Shown here: one piece after another, positions 10,626 through 22,670 of the stretch
Layout of the letters: every line of letters starts with the position of its first letter
How positions within the stretch are numbered: position 1 is the stretch's first letter
Origin: Beta vulgaris subsp. vulgaris
Lineage: Eukaryota > Streptophyta > Magnoliopsida > Caryophyllales > Amaranthaceae
Assembly (NCBI RefSeq): GCF_026745355.1
Contig: NC_079206.1
Location: forward strand, 1,543,800 to 1,607,799
Length of the DNA stretch: 64,000 nt
Direction of reading: 5' to 3'
The notes under the pieces: generated by a model
What the model was told of the DNA's origin: nothing
What the model saw: only the letters and a program-made list of their open reading frames with translations
Database searches by the model: none
Program-made: the position numbers and the translations under genes

Positions 10626-13499
10626 TTATGCAAAAGAAGGTGACAGAAATGTGTGATTTGGTGACAGAAATGTATGGTTTGTAGCCGAAAGATTTTCGAG
10701 TTGTTGAGGATGATTCTCACAAGGAGGAAGTCCAAGGGAAAGGGAAATCCCATTCCCATGAAGAAACCTTGGTTGTGGAGAGAAATCCTCTGTTTCAAAC
10801 CTACCTATTTCTCCAATTGGGTATGTTCCTAAGTCCCCTCCTCCCATTCCTATAAAATTCATTCCACCAGATATAATGGGATAACCATTTTCATTCTCTC
10901 TTCCTTGCTTCTCATTCCCAAACTTTATCATGATCTCTCCATTATTACTCTCGTCGTAGCGAAGAACTTGATCATCATTTCTCTGTCTCTTAGGCCCTCT
11001 AGGAGATATCCCAGCATCTTCCATATCTAATGAACTCGAAAGGGTGAACCCATGTTGGTTTTGATTAGCCATTGTAGTATTATTACCTGATGGAATGGAA
11101 ATGAATGAGGAAGTAGAAGCAGCATTGTTTTGTTCCTTACAGTTGTTAACTTGATGATTTTCAGCAATAATGTTGGTTTTCTCTTGGTTGTTTAAGTAAT
11201 TCAAAGCACCTGAATCATTCTCATTGTTGCTGTTTTCCTTGCTACTGTTTCCTAGTTTCTCTTCTGATAATCGTTCTTGCTCCTTAAGCTCTTCTGTGTA
11301 CATTTCTTCAATCATTGGCTTCCATAAACGTACACGAGCATTTATGAACCAATTTGATACCTAAATGTCACCATAAAACATAATATCAATTAGAACAATG
11401 CTATTCTCATTATCCGAAATGTGTAGCTAACTAACTATCATCGTTTTTATGTCACGTTGGCTCTGATACCATGTCAAATGACCAACTCAACCAAAAATTT
11501 AAGCTGACGGGTGGAGTCTCAAGAATAGATTTATATTCTATCAGTTTAGACTCTATTTGGTTGGATGGAAAATGCAATTATTAATTAGTTTTCCGTTGTT
11601 TGGGTCTTTGCATGAAAAGTTTGGCAAGGAATAGGATAAATGGGATGTAATTAAGACAAAAGAAGGTAAGAAACGAGTAGAGAAATGTGGCATTCATAAA
11701 TAAAAAGTTACCTGGCTTCTAGTAAGTCCTGTTTGTTTGGCAAGCATGATCTTATCAGAATCCTTTGGATACCTGCAAAATCCAAGTTCAACATCATCAA
11801 AACAAAACATGTACTAGTTTCAAGGAATTACATACAGTAAACTAGTAAAGTAACACATTAGCAAATGTGCAAATCATCCATACTTACGGGTGTAAGAAGT
11901 GCTCAAACAACCAAGCGCGAAGAACAGAAACTGATCTCTCAGGCAACCCTCTTTGAGGCCTCCAAGCATTAGGATTTTGGATCATTCCAAGCTGCTGAAG
12001 CGCGCGTTGTTGTCTAATCTGATGATCAATGTATTTCAATCTAGACCCTTCAATCTTCCCACCAGCTAATGATCCTGAACCACCTTCTTGATCATCACCT
12101 AATGTCTTGTTAGCTGCTCGAATTTGCCCTTGAATTGCATCTTTTAAGCACCTAAACTGCTTCGAAATCGTCTTCAATGCCAACGCTGTATATGTCTTTG
12201 CTGATCCAACTGCTCCTTGCTCAAATGATTCTATCACAATTTGCATTTGGTGATTGTATTGCCTGTATCTTTGCTCTGCCTATAATTACCAATATCGCAC
12301 AATTTCATCAATAACAACAAAATATTGTACTTTTACACATACCCAACAAAAACTATAGATATAATAATTGAATTGATGCTATAATATATGTACTTTGTAA
12401 AATTTTGGAAAAAGGGGTTTAATTTGAAAGATATGTTCTTGAAAAAATTTGACAACAACAGACACCTAAGGAAAGAAAAAAAAAAACATTAACAAGTATG
12501 ACTGATAGTAACTCTTAACAGAAAGTTCTGACACAAAATAACACAAATTGCTGTTAAAAGGAGATTGAATCAAAGTCAGTTGAAAAAGACCCTTAACTCA
12601 ATTCCATAACAATATAAGATCCCAAAAACAAAATATAGCAAGTAGTATATTAAAATTTGTACAATTTTCACTGTAATATATACCTCATCAAGCATAGTAA
12701 CAAGTTTAGTCTTCTTCATCAGAATCTCCTGTCTCTCAGCTGTGCTAAGTTGTCCACCTCCTCCGCCTCCACCTCCACCTCCACCTCCGCCACGGCCTCC
12801 GTCTCTTTCATTAGACGGAGACTCTCCACCATACTTTTTGATTGAACCATCATTATCATTATCATTATTAGTATTAGTAGTAGTACTAGTGTTATTCTTG
12901 TAGATAACACTAGTACTATTATGATCACCTAGATGTACTACCTCTTCAAGTAGCTCTTGAACTGCTTTCAAGTACTTAGACCCATATATCGAATTATGCC
13001 CACCAGTACTACCCATGTTACCATCTCCACCTTGGTGGGACCCACCCGCTATCGCGTGGTTTTGAGAAGAAAGGCTCAAGGAGAGCCCCTGCCTAGCGCG
13101 TGGCAAGTCACGCGCCTCATGAGATGGGTATCCGTACAAAGTAATATTATTGGGTTCGGGCGGTGATGAAGTAGGCAAACGCACAAAGTGGTGGTGGTGG
13201 GAAAGTAGTGGTTGTGGAGGAGAGAGAGTTGCTGCTGCTGCCGCCGCGGCTGCGGCGGTAGCAGCAGAGTTTAAGAGGAGGATGTTGTGAGATTGAGATG
13301 ATGCTGTTGTTAGTTGTTGTGATTGTAGTTGTTGTTGATGTTGTTGTTGTTGAGGATCAGCTAAATTTGGGTTCATGAGAATTAGTGTATGAAAATTATT
13401 AGTACTATGATCTTGGATTTCTGAATTTGTGACAGGATTATTATTGTTGTTATTATTAATATGATTATGATGATGATGATTGTGATAGTATGCTGCCAT
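10626..13499 (-). CDS. BLH1: BEL1-like homeodomain transcription factor (BLH1 type)
   Basis: Four exons, all GT-AG: 13499-12684, 12279-11888, 11772-11712, 11360-10626, joining to 667 residues. The order of domains is that of plant BELL proteins: a ZIBEL-like GLSLSLSS at about 138, the SKY box ([15 protein letters not shown]) at 174-188, the BELL domain from about 255 to 330, a TALE homeodomain at about 378-440 with the three-residue PYP loop extension and WFINARVR recognition helix, and a second ZIBEL motif ISLSLGL at 628-634. BELL proteins pair with KNOX partners in the nucleus to control meristem and organ patterning. The N-terminal MAAYYH, LILMNP and ERQEI..KK motifs and [11 protein letters not shown] point to the BLH1/BLH5 branch. 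I start at 13,499 because MAAYYH fits family N-termini; an in-frame ATG 19 codons upstream is possible. The N-terminus has long His, Asn, Gln, Ala and Gly runs. Confidence 0.93.
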
Positions 13500-14261
13500 T
13501 TTTTTTGGTATACTTTTTGGGGAAATATAACTCAAAATAATTGGGAATTTTAGCACAATTGAATAAAGAAAGAAAGAAAAATGAGGTTGTGAAGTTGATT
13601 TTGGTGGTGTATGGAGGAGGAAGTAAGGAGAGAAAATGGAGAGAGGAGAGAGAAAAAGTATGTGTGTGAGAAATATTGATTGGGGGTGTCAGATTATTTT
13701 TTTATTATTTTTTTGATGGGGGTGTCAGAGAATATGATTGGATATTAGCTCTTCCTGTTTTTACTTTTCTTCTTTTTTTTCTGTGATTAAGAAGATCTGA
13801 TGGTGCACGTGTTCCTCAATCATCTGCTGTGGCTGCTGCTTGCTGCAGATATGGGGAATTTTAACCGTGAATACGCTAATCCGACCCTATTTTTTTTTCT
13901 TAGCACATGAAATTCTTCTTTTCGATATAAAACAACTGAATAGAATTGAACTAAACTGATTGCAACTGAATTATAACATATATGGATTTGATAATTGGAG
14001 CTGAACTGAACTGATTGTAATTGAACTGAAGTAAACTGATTGCAACTGCACTGAATTGAACTAAACTAATTGAAATTGAACTGAATTGAATTGAATTGAA
14101 TTGAATAGGAAATAAGTTGGGGAGACAAATGTAGAGGGAGTGGTATCATAATTGTCAAAAAAAAAATGTACCTTTTGAGTATATGTATCAATGTAAGTAT
14201 GTATTTCCTTCGTCCTATTATTTATAGAAATGGTGCATGTATCGTGAAACAGATGTAGTAA
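13500..14261. other. Promoter and leader region of the BEL1-like gene
   Basis: Immediately upstream of the ATG (reading leftward) is a strongly pyrimidine-rich leader (about 13,560-13,680, CT repeats on the minus strand), typical of plant 5' UTRs. Further out, 13,930-14,110 is a low-complexity run of (A)ACTGAATTGAA-type pentamers in the style of the Tourist-like MITE interiors found elsewhere, without recognisable ends. Confidence 0.4.
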
Positions 14262-14830
14262 TAGTTTTTTTTGTTTTTTTGGTGAATAAGAGGTGTAGAG
14301 CATCTAAACAAGAAACAAAGAGCCAAACCAACACATGAAAGAAACAGTACCAGGATCCAACACAAAACGAAAAGACAAACTAATTAATTAACACTAACTG
14401 CTACAACTCAACCCAACAACTAAACCACATTAGCTGAAACCAATCTAGACTGGGCCATGCCACCTAGGTCCTCTAATACAACGATTTGTAGGTCATGCGG
14501 GATCCCCTCAAGGATCATCAAATGTCGAAATTGGCTAACCAATCTACCGCCCTATTCGCTTCTCTATAACAATGACTAATAGTAACTTTCCGTTTCGATT
14601 TACAAATAAGAGAATTGCATTTCTGAATGATATGAATATAAAATGATTGATGAGGAGGATCCTCAGCCAACCATCAAACTACAACCTCCGAATCCATTGT
14701 GAACTGCACCCATGTCCTCCATTGCACGGAATAGCCAATCCTCTCAAAACTGCACACAACTCAGCTTTAGTACAAGAACATGTACCACAATTACTCGCAA
14801 ACATCTCGAAAACATGATACTACATATAGT
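14262..14830 (-). pseudogene. LINE 3' end remnant with RNase H-like (RVT_3) domain
   Basis: On the minus strand the segment translates, across several frame breaks, to FEMFASNCGTCS, TKAELCAVLRGLA, then SFYLHIIQKCNSLICKSKRK and VTISHCYREANRAVDWLANF. This is the RNase H-like domain at the C-terminus of plant L1-type LINE polyproteins. The 3' end runs into an interrupted A-tail (T-rich on the plus strand near 14,262-14,280). It is 5'-truncated, carries stops and frameshifts, and is not functional. No clean target-site duplication was found. Confidence 0.72.
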
Positions 14831-16519
14831 AACAATGTAAAATCTAACCTGTCCAAAATTAAACAAATAATAAACTGAAAGAGAAAGGATAGGCTAATAG
14901 AAACAAAGACAGAATTTAAACTTTAAGAAAATAGATGGATTCCTCAATTTTGGTGTGAATTTTATGAGGTATGAGGATGCCTTTTTACTAGTGGGGTAAA
15001 AGGAGTTGAAGTTTGATTAGGGAACAAACCATATAGACTTTTAAATGCTTGAAAAACCTTGTTAAATAATAACCACGGATTACTCCTTATTGCAAATTTG
15101 AGCTCATTTGGTCTAATCAATTAAAACTAAAATATTTGCTAATTTGGACTTATTTTCAGTTCAGTTCAGCTCAGTTCAATTCACTTCACTTCAATTAATT
15201 TCAGTTCAATTCAGTAGTTTCTTCTCACAAATTTCATTCAGATCAGCCTAATTCAGTCCAAAAAAAACAGAGTTATTTCAGGTAAATAATCATGCAAGCC
15301 TTATGACTTATTACAAAGCAATAAAAAATAAAATAAAGAATTAGAGGCAACAGTATATCTTCCTTTCCATATTGCTTCTTGCGGTATTCTTTACCCTTTG
15401 AGAAAGAATCACCCTTTTCCATAGGAGTATTCCTCTTGTTCTTGGGTTAATGAGTATTCTATGCATAGGTGAAAGCCAACAAAGAAAATGAATACACAGA
15501 TATATACACCATATGAGGGGTAGTGTATTGCCTTCCATTGTTCCACATGAATTACATTAAAACAACACATGTTTACACAAACAAACTGCAAACTCTCAAG
15601 TGAGGGTTCTTGCCTTCTTGGACACCCAAGTGGCCAAGTGACCCAACATCGACTTGTTTTGGAACTTCATATTATGCATCAACTGATATAATAAACGATC
15701 AATTAATGTATATTTTTCTTCATTTTTAACTTCTTATATGCATCCCTATGGATTGCATATAGCTTTTCCCTTGATTCAATGCTACATCAACCCTACCTGT
15801 TTTCAATCTGAATAGTTCCTAATGTAACACCGCAACTCTTAATGAGAGTCGAGTTGATCTGCACCAGAAGCACATCAAGGATTAATAATTGGTCTTACTT
15901 ATGATCAACACATGTTCTTCCGGCAATGTGGAGTATCTTTGTAAATGAGTTCCCTAAAAGAAAGATGCATCTTGTTGTTGGTATGACCGTATGAATAGTA
16001 CGTACATTAAATCATTTTGAAATATCATGGGGAGTATTACACCTAACTTGACCCATTTTTAACCTACATTTTTCATTAAATCAACTCAATCTTCAATTCG
16101 ACTTGTTATTGACCCGACATGGTAACAACCTGTATCTTTATTAACATCAATTGATTTTTATTTGACCAACTGACGAAAGTTTGAAATTCCATAAAAAGAA
16201 TTCTTCTAATATAAAATTTCATAAAAAGAATTCTGTTAGTGTTCTACTCTAAAAGTATAAATTTCATCGACATATAACCATTGGGATAAAATACAATAAT
16301 ATTACTAATAATTAGATAACCGAAAGAGTTTTCAGTTTAAATCTTATAATAATCGTGTTAATGAAATAACTGTATTTATTTCACTATTTTAGAATTTGGA
16401 TGACAAGATTAAACCAAACCCAAACTAAGAAAACCCAAAATTGAAACCACTGGGAAAATGATAAGAGCATGAATGACCCAATATGTACTAATATTTGAAC
16501 TTTGAACAGCTACAACATA
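14831..16519. other. Gene-free spacer
   Basis: AT-rich sequence with no convincing exon. The region 15,150-15,260 is a (TTCAG/TTCAA)n low-complexity stretch like the MITE interiors elsewhere. Short open frames around 15,340-15,590 have no recognisable domain and poor composition. Nothing else identified. Confidence 0.4.
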
Positions 16520-16782
16520 CTCCCTCTGTTTTTTTTTTTATCTTTCTCACTTGGAATCTTGACACTATTCATGCATAGAGAGAATCTTCTCAAATGTTCT
16601 CAATTTATAAGAAAAAACATAGTCATGTGGGGTCTTGTTTGATTCGTCTCAATTAGTACTTTATTAATATTCAATCGTTATAATTTTTACTAATATATAA
16701 TGAAAAATATTTAAGTTTTAAAACGTGCATTGGAAGACGTGCACAGAAAAGTAGGAACGATAAAAAAAAAAAACAGAAGGAG
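16520..16782. mobile_element. Stowaway-like MITE
   Basis: A 263-bp element with ends CTCCCTCTGTTTTTTTT and AAAAAAACAGAAGGAG, flanked by TA on both sides. The core around 16,599-16,705 (CATAGTCATGTGGGGTCTTG) is shared with other elements in the window and nearly identical to a segment inside the MITE at 19,434-19,780. Confidence 0.8.
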
Positions 16783-16981
16783 TACTTGGTTTGACATATG
16801 ACATGATTTGATATGAACCCAAACATAACCCATACTCAAAATGACCCAAAATAAACTTGAATTGTCACTGTAACGACATACTCTATAGTTGATTCAACCC
16901 AAACTTGATCCATCCATTCAGTTTTTTTTTTCGCAAATTTTTGCTTTTATTAACTTTTCCTCCAAATTTTGGACTCTTATT

Positions 16982-17515
16982 TAGGGATGAAAGTTATTCG
17001 GATAAAATTCAAAATCCAATCCATTCCAATCCAATCCGAATTTGCAATATGGATCGGATTGAAACTGTGTTCGGATTTGGTTTGGATTGAGATTCTTTGA
17101 AAAATTGGATTAAGGGTAATTGGATCCAAAAATCCAACATAACCGAATAGTAAAATGTATTGTATTATGTATCTAAATTGGACTTAAGTGCTTAAATGTT
17201 TTTTTTTTGAAAAAAAGCCTAGTACATAGCCTAATAGGCGTAGCACTTCAAACGTTCCCCTAAAATCCTAACAACACTCAATTTCTCATTCCTAAATCTA
17301 TTAGGCTGTTATTGTGCTTAATTTATAATCGAAAAACTAGAGTTATGAAAAAAATCGGATTTTCGGATCGGATCCCATCTTGAATATAAAAATTAGGATT
17401 GGATTGGATCAGATTCAAACAATTAGTTTGGATTCAGATTGGAAAACTGAAATTCAAATTTTGTTCGGATTGGATTAGACCCTAATCCAAATCGTTCACC
17501 GAACTTTCACCCCTA
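16982..17515. mobile_element. hAT-like foldback element
   Basis: Ends TAGGGATGAAAGTTATTCGG and, in reverse complement, TAGGGGTGAAAGTTCGGTGA form imperfect inverted repeats of the TAGGG class. The interior is dominated by GGATTGGATT/AATCCAATCC motifs in both orientations. Flanking octamers (CTCTTATT and TTCTCCAC) do not match, so the target duplication is lost or the ends are misjudged. A separate AT-rich segment near 17,200-17,330 appears inserted in the middle. Confidence 0.5.
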
Positions 17516-17632
17516 TTCTCCACCTGCCCACTTTCTTTTTCATTTGTTTGTTAAACCCTCTATAATAGGAGCAAAGGTTTTTGGAGGGCATGCAGGCTAA
17601 TTTATGACTAATGAGTGAGGCTACTTTGCTAA

Positions 17633-17927
17633 GGTCTTGTTTGGTTGACAAAACAAATCATGGGAAGTGCAAATTCCTAGGAAGTAGAAGTATATGAAGT
17701 TGTTTGGTTGACAAAACCATGGGAATTTGCACTTCCTAGGAAGTTCTACTTCCTCCAAAATGGAGGAAGTTACTTACCTAGGTCCCCCTAGGTAAGTAGA
17801 GCTTCCATAGGAAGTTCTACTTCCCATTGTCAACCAAACACAATTTTACACTTCCTAGGAATTTCTAATACATGGGAAAAATAACTTTCTAGGAAGTATG
17901 ACTTCCCATATACAGCCAAACAAGGCC
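17633..17927. mobile_element. Tourist-like MITE (PIF/Harbinger type)
   Basis: A 295-bp element with ends GGTCTTGTTTGG and CCAAACAAGGCC, flanked by the trinucleotide TAA on both sides (17630-17632 and 17928-17930). The interior repeats AACTTCCTAGGAAGT-type palindromes. Ends and 3-bp duplication match the Tourist class. Confidence 0.85.
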
Positions 17928-18090
17928 TAAATTTTAGTTAGCTTAATATTTGTAACCTGATTCTAGTCAAAGTACTTTTATATCTTTACGTTATGTGAAG
18001 TTTAATTACTATCCTCGTATCTTTTGTTTAACTTACTTTACTATACCTCCGTTTTCTTTACTTGCTACATTTTAAACAATCCGACTTGCG

Positions 18091-18676
18091 TGGACCCGGT
18101 GCACACTAAAAATAGTGTGGACCAGGCCCAGGCACGTGACACTATATCACTTTAACATACACTATATTATTTTAACATACACTATATCACTTTAACACAC
18201 ACTATATCACTTTAACATACACTATATCATTGTAACATACACTATATTATTTTAACACACACTAAATCACTTTAACATACACTATATCACTTTAACATAC
18301 ATTATATCATTGTGTGCCTATATCACTTTAACATACACTATATCATTGTAACATACACTATATTATTTTAACACACACTAAATCACTTTAACATACACTA
18401 TATCACTTTAACATACATTATATCATTGTAACACACACTGTATCATTTTAACACACACTATATCACTTTAACACACACTATATCACTTTAACATACACTA
18501 TATCATTTTAACATACACTATATCACTGTAGCATACACTATATCATTTTAATATACACTATATCATTTTAACATACACTACATCATTTTAACATACACTA
18601 TATCATATCAATATACACTATCATAAAATCACGTGATATGGATCGGGTGCACACTAATTAGTGTGCACCGGGTTCA
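18091..18676. repeat. TIR-bounded element filled with a 21-bp minisatellite
   Basis: The left end TGGACCCGGTGCACACTA and, in reverse complement, the right end TGAACCCGGTGCACACTA are inverted repeats; an ACGTGA motif follows each at similar depth. Between them, about 18,130-18,630, lie roughly two dozen copies of a 21-bp unit close to ACACTATATCACTTTAACAT. Within the array a block of about 90 bp is itself repeated at a 116-bp offset (18,225 and 18,341). No coding potential and no clear target-site duplication. Confidence 0.8.
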
Positions 18677-19433
18677 TATTAGTTTTAGTTAAAAATAGAT
18701 GTATGTCTTGTTTTACTTATCATATTCCTTTATGGTAACCATGTTCCAAAGTAAAGTAACAACATTCTTTGTTCAAAAAAGAAAAAAGTATTAATATTCT
18801 CTTTTATTTTTGTCTATCTTTCTATTTAAAACTCCCAAATATTTAACTACTTTTCACAAAATCATGACCTCGCCACACTTTTGATCCTCTCTTGACTTAG
18901 TCTCCCTTAACTTCCCTTTCATTAAAGAAAGTGAATCTTTCTTATACTTTCTTCGTTTTATAATATTTGCAACGTAGAAATGTGCACAAGGAATAAGCTA
19001 GGATGGGAGAAAGATAATGAAGTTATACGCCAAAAATGTTAATGTTGCAAGTAATAGAAAACTTTTTTGAATAGGAAATGTTGCAAGTACTAAAAAAACC
19101 CGGAGAAGTATATACTTATCCTGTTTTTTCATTTATGATCTCCTCATCAAGACCACAAATTGACGTCATTGACAATTTCTTGGTGGAGTCTCTAAAAACT
19201 TCACCAAATAAAGACATGTTCGTAATTTTATAAGATGAAGAAGTAAGTTGTCATTAAATTAAATGCAACCAACTTAATACCAAACAAAGTTAAGTTGGTA
19301 TCGAGTTAAATTGGTTTTAGTACCAAATTTTACGTAGTATCACATCTTAAAAATTTGGTACCAAATTCTAACTTGTTAGTCAGTACCAACTTGACTTTAT
19401 TTTCGTATTAACTTAGCTACTCAGGCTATGTTT
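18677..19433. other. Gene-free AT-rich spacer
   Basis: No exon or named repeat recognised. Between about 19,290 and 19,430 there are GGTACCAA-like phrases in both orientations that could be foldback remnants. Confidence 0.35.
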
Positions 19434-19780
19434 AGTTCACCTGAAATTTTTTGATCTGAACTTATTTTTTCTGATCTGATCTGATCTGATCTGATCTGAA
19501 CTGATCTGATCTGAACTGATCTGATTACAAGATCTTATCTTTTAGATTTTTCTCAATATATAAGAAAAAATATAGTCATGTGGGGTCTTGTTTGATTCGT
19601 CTCAATGAGTACTTTATTAATATTCAATTATTATAATTTTTACTAATATGTAATGAAAGATATGATGATTTTTAAATATAAGCATGATTTGAACTGATCT
19701 GATCTGAACTTATTTTTTCTGATCTGATCTGATCTGATTAGATCTGAAATAAGCAAATATAAGATGAACTGAACATCGCC
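19434..19780. mobile_element. Tourist-like MITE carrying a piece of a Stowaway MITE
   Basis: Ends GGCTATGTTTAGTTCA and TGAACTGAACATCGCC, flanked by TCA on both sides (19431-19433, 19781-19783). The interior is a (CTGAT)n-like run broken at about 19,551-19,660 by a segment nearly identical to the core of the Stowaway-like element at 16,599-16,705, but lacking that element's ends. Confidence 0.7.
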
Positions 19781-20194
19781 TCAGTGCGTGTCCTTATTAG
19801 AATCTTTGAAGACTCCAATCAAGTCGGTATACATTAATATTAACTTGTGTTAGAACTTAAAAGTAGTGACTAGTGGTGCTAAAATGAAGATTACAATCAA
19901 ATAAAACAAATTCAAGGTTACATTCAGACATAGGACTTCCAGTGATGTGACTGTCCTTTCAATATCACTTGATGAAATGTTGAAGTAATGAAGGGGATAG
20001 ATAGAAAGATAGAAAGATAGAAGGAATGAGACAATGCATGTCATGATTGTATTATCTTTTGTTAAAAAGTGAAGAATACCAAGTTTCTTACTCAAGTATT
20101 TGCTGTAGATGGAGACAATTGATAGATGAGAATTGAAAAACGTCTCCTTCTATGAAAAACTATTCACAGATCTTAAATTTGTAAAAGCTTCTTA

Positions 20195-20412
20195 CTTCCT
20201 CCGTTTTTTTAGATGTTACGCTTTCTATTTTAGGAAGTTTTAAATTAGATGTTACACTTTTATTTTGGGTAATAACTTCTCTCTATTTCTCTCCTATCAC
20301 ATGTTCACATGGGACCCTTTTGTTTTTCATTCTCTCTATCTCTCTCCTTTCCAAAAATTACCTAGAAGTCCGTGATTTAAAAAGTGTAATATCGAAAAAA
20401 AACCGGAGGAAG
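20195..20412. mobile_element. Stowaway-like MITE
   Basis: A 218-bp element with ends CTTCCTCCGTTTTTTT and AAAAAAACCGGAGGAAG, flanked by TA. The terminal similarity continues into AGATGTTAC-like motifs. Non-coding. Confidence 0.8.
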
Positions 20413-20809
20413 TATATAAAAATATTTCAACCTTCTTAATATTTGATACAGTTTTAACTATACAAACTATTCAGATAACTTATATTTGAACATATTTTTA
20501 TACTAATATAGAAGTATAATAATTATTGATAATCAAAAATACAAATTATTGAAGTAGTGCATTATCATGTATAAAAGTTAACATGTTGCGTGTATTTATA
20601 AAAGGATAAGGTACTTAGTTTTCTTACACCCCTTTTGTCCACATTTTGTATTTATCAGGAAAAAAAAAATACAACTTTCTCTTTCCTCTAATTTAAAAAT
20701 ACCCTATCAATTCCTATCAATTCTACTTTTTAAATATATAACATTTGATAAGCATACTATAATTATCATTTAAACTATGCGTCATAACTGATTGTCGTCA
20801 TCGCTAGAA

Positions 20810-22515
20810 ATGTTTCGGGAGATTAATATGACCGAGCCCAGAAAAGTCCAAAAATTATCTCAAAACAACCAAAATTGAATGTTATAATACACGCTTTCAG
20901 ACTTTCTCCGAGGCTTGAACTCCAGAAGTCAAGGGATGCGTCTTAGGGACATGGGAGGTCGTTAGAAAGGACTCTCAAGGATTGGAACGGATATATGCAT
21001 GCTTTCACGTTTATTTCGTAGCAATTTTAGGTTGCACGAGAAATGAAAAAATGGGAAATTTAGATGTTTCAAATGCTACCAAACACCCGTAATACGTTAC
21101 AAGTCATGTCGGCACCCCTAGAAAGATTTCCGGAGATAAATATGACGGGGTCCGGAAGAGTCCAAAAATGCCCCCCAAAGCAGCCAAAATTGAAGGTTAT
21201 AAATACACGCTTTCGGACTTTCTCATGACTTGGGCTCCGGACGCCATGGGTTGCCTCCTAATGACATGGGAGGTCATTTGGGGTGACTCTCATGGCTTGA
21301 AACGAATATATGAATGCTTTCACGTTCATTTCGGAAAAGTTTTGGGTTGCACGAGAAATGAATCAATGGGGTATTTAGAGCTTTTTGCGTCAATGATGCA
21401 AATGGTACCAAGCGCGGGGATACGTTAAGAGTCATATCAGCAGTCAAGGAAGATTTCAGGAGAAAATATGATCGTCCTCGTGGAGTCCAAAAATGCCCCT
21501 AAAACAGCCAAAATTTAAGATATATAATACACGCTTTCAGACTTTCCCGATGCCCGGGCACCGGACTCCATGGGATGCCTGCTAGGGACATGGGTGGTCA
21601 TTAGAACAGACTCACATGGCTTGGAACGGATATATGAATGCTTTCACGGTCATTTCAGGACAATTTTAGGTTGCACGAGAAATAAATAAATAGGGCATTT
21701 AGAGACTTTTTGAGGCAACGCAAATGGTATCAAGCACCCGTGCCACGTTATAAGTCATGCCGGCACCCATAAGAAGACTTCAAAAGAAAAATATGACTGG
21801 CTCCAAAGGAGTCCAAAAATGCCATCAAAACAGCCAAAATTGAAAGTTATAATGAACGATTTCAGACTTTCTCGATGATTGGGCTCCGGACACCATGGGA
21901 TGCTTTCTAGGGACATGGGAGGTCATTATAAAGGACTCACATGGCTTGGAATAGATACATGAATGATTTCACGATCATTTCGGGAAAATTTTGGGTAGGA
22001 CGAGAAATAAATAATAAATGTGGAACTTAGAGGCTTTTTGAGGTAACGCAAATGGTACCAAGCACCCGTAATACGTTACAAGTCATGTTGGCACCCCTAG
22101 AAAAGTTTCGGGAGAAAAATATGACGGGGTCCGGAAGAGTCCAAAAATGCCCCCAAAACACACAAGATTGAAGATTATAATACACGCTTTCTGATTTTCT
22201 CATGACTTGGGCTCTGGACGCCATGGGGTACCTCCTAGTGACATGGGAGGTCATTCGAGATGACACTCATGGCTTGAAACGAATATATGAATGTTTTCAC
22301 GTTCATTTCAGAGAAGTTTTGGATTGCACGAGAAATAATTAAATGGGAAATTTAGAACTTTTCACGTCAATAACGCAGATGGTACCAAGGACTCGGGTTA
22401 CGTTAAGAGTCATTTTGGCACATGAAAAAAGGTGAAGAAAATATAATCGTCCCGTGGAGTTCCAAAATTCCCCTAAAACAACCAAAAATTGAAGGTATAA
22501 TATACCATCCTTGTC
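20810..22515. repeat. Satellite array 2, about 325-bp monomers, related to array 1
   Basis: About five head-to-tail copies, marked by GTCCAAAAAT near 20,846, 21,160, 21,485, 21,811, 22,139 and 22,459 (spacing 314 to 328 bp). The monomer can be aligned by eye with that of array 1 along its whole length: TATGACCG, CCGGAAGAGTCC/CCGGAGGAGCCC, CCAAAATTGAAGGTTATAA, CACGCTTT.AGAC, GGGATGCCT, GGGACATGGGA, AAGCACCCG and GTCATGCCG..CACCCC occur in the same order. The two are diverged families of one satellite. The array ends about 150 bp before the LRAT-domain gene's ATG. Confidence 0.87.
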
Positions 22516-22670
22516 TATTCCCCCGAAAAACATAAAACGCGCTTACTTATTGTTGCATAAAACTTCTACTGGTTACTGCCACCGCCATTTTTGTTGATAA
22601 CCCAGAAACCCCATTTTCTTACACATTAAGGAATACATCAACAGACCCAAAAAAGATTCACAGATCAAAA

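Noticed and set aside
12657..13166. Extra frames in both strands of BLH1 exon 1
   Set aside because: Produced by triplet and hexamer repeats in the real exon.
13500..13556. Start codon 19 codons upstream of the chosen BLH1 start
   Set aside because: The family N-terminus is MAAYYH; the upstream residues have no counterpart and look like leader.
16974..17523. 8-bp target duplication around the 16,982-17,515 element
   Set aside because: The flanking octamers CTCTTATT and TTCTCCAC do not match, so none is claimed.
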